From Rubrobacter sp. (GTDB lineage Bacteria; Actinomycetota; Rubrobacteria; Rubrobacterales; Rubrobacteraceae), in contig JADDPV010000115.1 of the NCBI GenBank assembly GCA_016781705.1, positions 1-7,945 of the forward strand: a stretch of 7,945 nucleotides of DNA, read 5' to 3'. Within the stretch, counting starts at the first letter, position 1. Each line of letters starts with the position of its first letter. A model generated the notes under the pieces. The model was given only the letters and a program-made list of their open reading frames with translations, was not told the origin of the DNA and did not search any database. Of this stretch, positions 4,493 through 7,945 are shown in pieces. Both the position numbers and the translations under genes were made by a program.

Positions 4493-5680
4493 ATGCGGCC
4501 GGTAGACACGAAGACGCTCGCGGCTCGTGGTAGAGAAGAGCTGCTCCGGCGCAACGCGATATTCGAGTCGTTCTTCGAGGCTGAGGCTCCTCGTCTGGCC
4601 GAGGCCTGCCACGAGATGTCTCAACGCTTTCTGGCCGGCGGGCGGCTCCTCGCGTTTGGTAACGGGTCCGCCTCCACCGACGCCCAGCACGTCTCGGTGG
4701 AGTTCGTGCACCCGGTCATCGTGGGCAAGCGCGCTTTGCCGGCGCTGGACGTAAGCCCGGGTTTCGAGCTCCGCCTGCCGGTCATCCTGCGGCCGGAGGA
4801 TATGGTCATGGGCTTCTCTTTCCCGGCCAGGGACGACGCGGTGGAGCGAGCGTTGGGCGCAGCTCGGGAGCGGGGCGCGCTCACCTTCGCCCTCACGGGT
4901 GAGACCGGGGAGTACTCCTTCGCTCCGCCGGACGAGGATCCGTTTGTTTGCCAGGAGGTCTTCGAGGTCCTCTACCACATGCTCTGGGAGACGGTCCACG
5001 TGTACTTCGAGCACCGCGAACAGGGGCACAACGTGGGGGCCTCCTCCTTCCTCTACCCCTTCCTGGGCAAAGGGAAGCAGCAACTCGAAGAGGTCGTGGA
5101 ACAAGTGCAGGGCTCGATGCTGCAGAAGATGGAGGAGGTAAACGGCATGCGGGCGGCGGCTGCCGAGACGGAGGCGGGCGCCATCTCCGAGATAGCGGCG
5201 GCCGTCGCCGGACGGCTGAAGCGGGGGGGCAAGATCGTCGCCTTCGGCAACGGCGGATCGGCCACGGACGCGAACGACCTGGTCGCCGACTGCGTGGCCC
5301 CGCCACCGGGCTTTAGACCCGTCCCGGCGGTCTCGTTGTCCACCGAGCCGGCGAACATTACAGCTATCGCCAACGACATCGGTGGCGAGGCCATCTTCCT
5401 CCGGCAGCTCATCGCCCACGCCAGGCCGGAGGACGTCGCGGTGGGGATCTCCACCAGCGGGGGCTCGGCCAACATCCTGGCCGCCCTCGAGGAGGCCCGC
5501 AAGCGTGGTCTCCTCACGGTGGGGATCTTGGGCTACGATGGAGGCAGGGTCGTGAGCGAGCGGCTCGCGGACCACGCGATAGTCGTGCGCTCGGACTACA
5601 TCCCGCGCATCCAGGAGGTCCAGGCGTCGATCTACCACGTACTGCGTGGCCTTATGGAGGAACTGAGGGGAGAGAGCTGA
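4493..5680 (+). CDS. Tandem SIS-domain protein of the hydrogenase gene cluster (phosphoheptose isomerase-like)
   Basis: The product is 395 residues with two sugar-isomerase (SIS, PF01380/PF13580) domains. The N-terminal domain has RLLAFGNGSASTDAQHVSVE at residues 51-70 and ends in WETVHVYFEHR (165-175). The C-terminal domain is closer to sedoheptulose-7-phosphate isomerase GmhA, with KIVAFGNGGSATDAND (247-262), the phosphate-binding ISTSGGSANI (319-328) and a terminal EVQASIYHVL helix. Such double-SIS proteins sit beside hydrogenase genes in actinobacteria and others with group 1h-type [NiFe] hydrogenases; their reaction there is not known, and a true GmhA activity is not implied. ATG 4493 matches where family members begin; only a G-run (4480-4484) resembles a ribosome binding site. 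hypA starts 4 bases after the stop, which points to one operon. Unlike hypA and hypB, this gene is intact. Confidence 0.88.
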   Translation: MRPVDTKTLAARGREELLRRNAIFESFFEAEAPRLAEACHEMSQRFLAGGRLLAFGNGSASTDAQHVSVEFVHPVIVGKRALPALDVSPGFELRLPVILRPEDMVMGFSFPARDDAVERALGAARERGALTFALTGETGEYSFAPPDEDPFVCQEVFEVLYHMLWETVHVYFEHREQGHNVGASSFLYPFLGKGKQQLEEVVEQVQGSMLQKMEEVNGMRAAAAETEAGAISEIAAAVAGRLKRGGKIVAFGNGGSATDANDLVADCVAPPPGFRPVPAVSLSTEPANITAIANDIGGEAIFLRQLIAHARPEDVAVGISTSGGSANILAALEEARKRGLLTVGILGYDGGRVVSERLADHAIVVRSDYIPRIQEVQASIYHVLRGLMEELRGES

Positions 5681-5683
5681 CCC

Positions 5684-6024
5684 TTGCACGAGCTGGCCAT
5701 AGCCGAGCCCATCGTCGAGATCGCCCGCCGCCACGCGAATGGACGGCGCGTGACGAAGGTGTACCTGAAGGTCGGCCATCTGCGCCAGAGGTCGTCCCCT
5801 CGGCCTTGACTTTCAGCTTCGAGCTCATAGCGTAGGGTATGCCGATCTAAGGCGCCGAGCTGGCGATGGAGGAGGTCCCGGCCACCGGGATGTGCCGCGA
5901 TTGCGGGGCGGAGAGCCAGATTACGCAGTTCCCCCTACAGTGCGAGGCTTGCGGAAGCTTCGACCTGCGAGTCCTCGGGGGCGAAGAGTTGTTCGTGGAG
6001 TTTCTCAATCTGGAGGAGACATAA
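5684..6024 (+). pseudogene. hypA: hypA, hydrogenase nickel-insertion protein, inactivated
   Basis: HypA delivers nickel, with HypB, to the [NiFe] hydrogenase large subunit. Corrected for frame it encodes about 112 residues, the normal length. The TTG start gives fMet-His-Glu, the nickel site (His codon 5687-5689), after a GGGGAGAG ribosome binding site at 5667-5674. The zinc site CRDC (5893-5904) and CEAC (5941-5952) is complete. There are three lesions. After HLRQ the frame breaks near 5789 (two extra bases or one missing) and runs to TGA at 5807. In the restored frame VVPSALTFSFELIA is followed by TAG at 5833-5835, and MPI is followed by TAA at 5848-5850; both stand where Glu is usual, so each can be explained by one G-to-T change. 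Two substitution stops make a pure sequencing-error explanation less likely. Translation as it stands would end at about residue 41, before the zinc site. Confidence 0.9.
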
Positions 6025-6104
6025 GCGCACCGCGGAGCCGCGGATCAACCAGTGATAAAAGAACCAAGAGTCGACTGCCGATTGCCGAAAGCTAAGGGCG
6101 CCGT

Positions 6105-6110
6105 AGGAGG
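6105..6110 (+). promoter_or_regulatory. Strong Shine-Dalgarno site of hypB
   Basis: AGGAGG lies 9 bases before the ATG at 6120 and fixes that start. The hypA stop is 95 bases upstream, so hypB has its own strong ribosome binding site and does not depend on translational coupling. Confidence 0.7.
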
Positions 6111-6119
6111 GAGACAAAA

Positions 6120-6781
6120 ATGTACCGCACGGCCGTAAAAAAGATCGTCCTGGATGCGAACGACGCGCTCGTCCAGGCCAACCGGCACCAGTTCGACCAT
6201 GCCGGGAACTACGTCGTGAGCATGATGAGCTCCCCGGGGGCGGGAAGACGGCCCTGCTGGAGCGCACGCTGGAACGCCTGCGCGGCAACCTGTGTCTGGG
6301 GGTGCTGGAGGGCGACGTGCAGACGACCCTGGACGCCGACCGTCTCACGCGCTTCCACGTCTCGCTGGTGCAGGTAAACACGGGCCCCGGCTTCGGCGGC
6401 GAGTGCCACCTCGACGCCAGCATGGTGCGCTCGGGCCTCTCCGAGCTCCCGCTGCACGACATCGACGTGCTGGTCATAGAGAACGTCGGGAACCTGGTCT
6501 GCCTGGCGGAGTTCAAGGTCGGGGAGGACGCCAGGGTCATGGTCTACTCGTTCACCGAGGGTGAAGAGAAGCCTCTCAAGTACCCCCTCATGTTCAGGTC
6601 CGCGGACTTCGCGCTGGTCAACAAGGTGGACCTGCTGGAGCATTTGGACTTCGATCTGGAGCAGTTGCTCGGGAACCTGGACGCGGTCAACCCTGGCGTC
6701 GAACGCGTGCTCATGAGCGCTCGCACGGGTCGGGGCGTGGACGAATGGTGCTCCTGGCTGCAGCGGCGCAAGCCGGCCTGA
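6120..6781 (+). pseudogene. hypB: hypB, hydrogenase maturation GTPase, frameshifted in the P-loop
   Basis: HypB is a dimeric SIMIBI GTPase that helps HypA load nickel into [NiFe] hydrogenase. With one base restored it encodes about 220 residues and looks otherwise complete, of the short type without a His-rich N-terminus. It begins MYRTAVKKIVLDANDAL and reaches MMSSPGAG, where G-G-AAG-ACG (6243-6250) lacks one base: the expected GAGKTALLE reads GAGRRPCW in the current frame, breaking the Walker A lysine. After that the second frame gives ALLERTLERL, EGDVQTTLDADR, GECHLDA with the metal-binding Cys-His at 6404-6409, ENVGNLVC with the third metal Cys at 6500-6502, the NKVD guanine-specificity motif at 6620-6631 and SARTG. 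The usual Pro after that third Cys is Leu (CLAEF instead of CPAEF). The deletion lies beside a G-rich run, so sequencing error is possible here. Confidence 0.9.
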
Positions 6782-6783
6782 AC

Positions 6784-6797
6784 CCTCCGGTCGGAGG
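6784..6797. terminator. Weak hairpin between convergent hypB and patatin genes
   Basis: CCTCC (6784-6788) and GGAGG (6793-6797) pair around the tetraloop GGTC, directly after the hypB stop; a second GC-rich pairing GCCG / CGGC follows. There is no T-run, so it is at best a weak or factor-assisted terminator for convergent genes. Confidence 0.25.
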
Positions 6798-6857
6798 CCG
6801 GCGCCGACGGCACGGCCAGCTACCACGCGGCGCGCTGGATCATCTCGTAGCCCGGGC

Positions 6858-7945
6858 TCAGCGGGGAGGTCGGGCCGGGGCACCGGGGCCGCCGTCGGTC
6901 CTCGCTTCGACTGCTTTCGCGGTTTCTGCCACCTCGGCGGTCTTCGACCGGATCTCCTTGTACCCTTTCCAGTCGAAGGCACGCAGGAAGGTTGCCGCCG
7001 CCTCGACGCCGCGGCGGAAGAGGCCGAGCCTGGTCTCCTCGCTCATCCCGAAGTCCAGCCAGTCGTAGTCCCGGACGTCTATATAGGTGAGGAGCCTCTT
7101 GTAGTCGGGGTTGCGGAAGATGAAGTCGTAATCCAGGCAGTGGCGGGCCGAGTCGAAGATCGCCCACGTGTAGCCCTTGAGGTCCCCGATCTCGCCGCGC
7201 CTCTCGTCCTGGCCGAGCTTGGCCCCGAAGGTGGGGGCGGCGGGCTCTCCGTGCGTCTTGTGGAACAGGTCTATCGGGAAGTTAGACATGATGCCGCCGT
7301 CCACGAAGATGCACTCCTCGGGCAGCTCCGCCCGGTAACCGGCCAACCTCTCCCACTCGTCCCTCATCGTCTCCCAGGACGGCATGTCCTTTCTGGCTCT
7401 CCTGAACGGGTGGAAGAAGTACGGGATGGACATCGAGGCCCGCACGAAGAACGCCGGGTCCACCCCGTCGGGGTCCCTCCAGTAGAGCGGCGCCATTTTC
7501 GGGAACTCGACTTTGGTCTGCGTCGAGATGTCGGCGGCGACCAGCGCCAGGCGGAAACCGTCGCGCTCTAACGTAGGTTCCTCTGGTTTGTCGCGTCTCT
7601 GCAAACTGCGAGGGAGCTCCCTCATGCGTCGCCCGAGGTCGTGGGCGGAGGGCACGCCAGCGTCCGCCAGGACGCCGGACAACCACCTCCGGAACTCCTC
7701 CCCCGGGTTCAGCCCGAAGTCCCTCCAGAGGTCGTCGAGTACCTGCGCGCCTTCCCAGAGCTGTCTGGGCACGCTCATCCACCCGCCGCCGAGGCGCATG
7801 GCATCGAGGAAGTCCCTCGCGTCCCGTCCCCCGTCCACGAACTTGTCGAGGTCGAGGGCCGCGAGTAGGCGTACCGCCTCCTCGCTTTTGGGCTCGCTCG
7901 GGACGTCCAGGGCGGCCATCAGGAGGGCGTTGATCGCGCCGGCCG
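6858..7945 (-). CDS. Patatin-like phospholipase, partial (N-terminus beyond the window)
   Basis: At least 361 residues are present and the gene continues off the window edge. Patatin-family (PF01734) acyl hydrolases use a Ser-Asp dyad to release fatty acids from lipids. Reading in from 7945, the first residues are AGAINALLMAALDVP, the tail of the GxSxGxxxA nucleophile-elbow motif; the two bases at 7944-7945 (CG on the coding strand) fit the last two bases of the Ser codon. The catalytic Asp is in FVDGGIMSNFPIDLF, Asp codon at 7299-7301. ASMSIPYFFHPF (about 7440-7400) fits the region that often follows the active site entry in this family. The C-terminus is basic and Ala/Pro-rich and probably disordered. 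No membrane segment is visible, so a soluble or membrane-surface enzyme is likely. An ATG at 7919 is internal and not the true start. It converges with hypB and is unlikely to be functionally linked to it. Confidence 0.88.
   Translation of the reverse strand, partial: AGAINALLMAALDVPSEPKSEEAVRLLAALDLDKFVDGGRDARDFLDAMRLGGGWMSVPRQLWEGAQVLDDLWRDFGLNPGEEFRRWLSGVLADAGVPSAHDLGRRMRELPRSLQRRDKPEEPTLERDGFRLALVAADISTQTKVEFPKMAPLYWRDPDGVDPAFFVRASMSIPYFFHPFRRARKDMPSWETMRDEWERLAGYRAELPEECIFVDGGIMSNFPIDLFHKTHGEPAAPTFGAKLGQDERRGEIGDLKGYTWAIFDSARHCLDYDFIFRNPDYKRLLTYIDVRDYDWLDFGMSEETRLGLFRRGVEAAATFLRAFDWKGYKEIRSKTAEVAETAKAVEARTDGGPGAPARPPR

Noticed and set aside
4412..5779. Long - strand open frame of about 455 codons opposite the SIS gene
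   Set aside because: It is antisense to a clear tandem SIS protein, its product is rich in Arg, His and Gly with no recognisable motif, and long antisense frames are expected in GC-rich genes.
6028..6041. CCGCG / CGCGG hairpin between hypA and hypB
   Set aside because: It is short, has no T-run and would separate genes of one operon; GC-rich chance pairing is likely.
6209..6982. - strand open frame opposite hypB
   Set aside because: It is antisense to the well conserved HypB frame and has no motif of its own.
7140..7571. + strand open frame opposite the patatin gene
   Set aside because: It is antisense to the catalytic part of the phospholipase, with low-complexity composition.
1..7945. 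CRISPR array, transposase or integrase gene, rRNA
   Set aside because: No regularly spaced repeats, no recombinase motif and no RNA-gene signature were seen on either strand.

Overview
The window looks like a chromosomal segment of a high-GC bacterium, most likely an actinobacterium of the Rubrobacter type. This is an inference from codon usage, from the short HypB, and from the tandem SIS-domain protein that accompanies actinobacterial [NiFe] hydrogenase genes. There are two unlike halves. The left half (about 1-4490) is visibly less GC-rich and holds many small, mostly unknown genes and broken genes. The right half (about 4490-7945) is strongly GC-rich and holds longer genes with recognisable housekeeping or accessory functions.

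Left half, in order: a small unknown gene (95-415) with its own sigma-A-like promoter, followed 6 bp after its stop by an imperfect palindrome that resembles an integron attC recombination site (422-482); a truncated 48-residue small-protein remnant (626-772); an unknown 200-residue protein (820-1422); a 14-bp perfect palindrome (1531-1544) just before a broken addiction-module antitoxin fused to a frameshifted winged-helix protein (1549-1991); a 22-codon antitoxin-like stub (1988-2056); an HU-like DNA-binding protein (2173-2436); a DUF6398-type protein (2530-3030); a DUF433-type antitoxin with a divergent C-terminus (3067-3297); a second, decayed HU-like copy (3313-3597); and a conserved protein of unknown role (3641-4150). 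All genes here are on the + strand. Fragments of toxin-antitoxin components and a duplicated HU gene suggest a region of gene gain and decay rather than one working system.

Right half: a 342-bp non-coding stretch leads to a tandem SIS-domain protein (4493-5680), then hypA (5684-6024) and hypB (6120-6781), the nickel-insertion genes of [NiFe] hydrogenase maturation. hypA carries a frameshift and two in-frame stop codons. hypB carries a one-base deletion inside its GTP-binding P-loop. No hydrogenase structural gene and no hypC, hypD, hypE or hypF is visible, so this is either a decaying remnant of a hydrogenase locus or a poor-quality sequence; the two substitution-type stops in hypA favour real decay. 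A patatin-like phospholipase on the - strand (6858-7945) converges on hypB and runs off the window, with the border cutting the codon of its nucleophilic serine.

I see no convincing new multi-gene system. The most unusual signals are the attC-like element, the compensated frameshifts in the second HU-like copy, and the stepwise decay of hypA and hypB beside an intact SIS gene.
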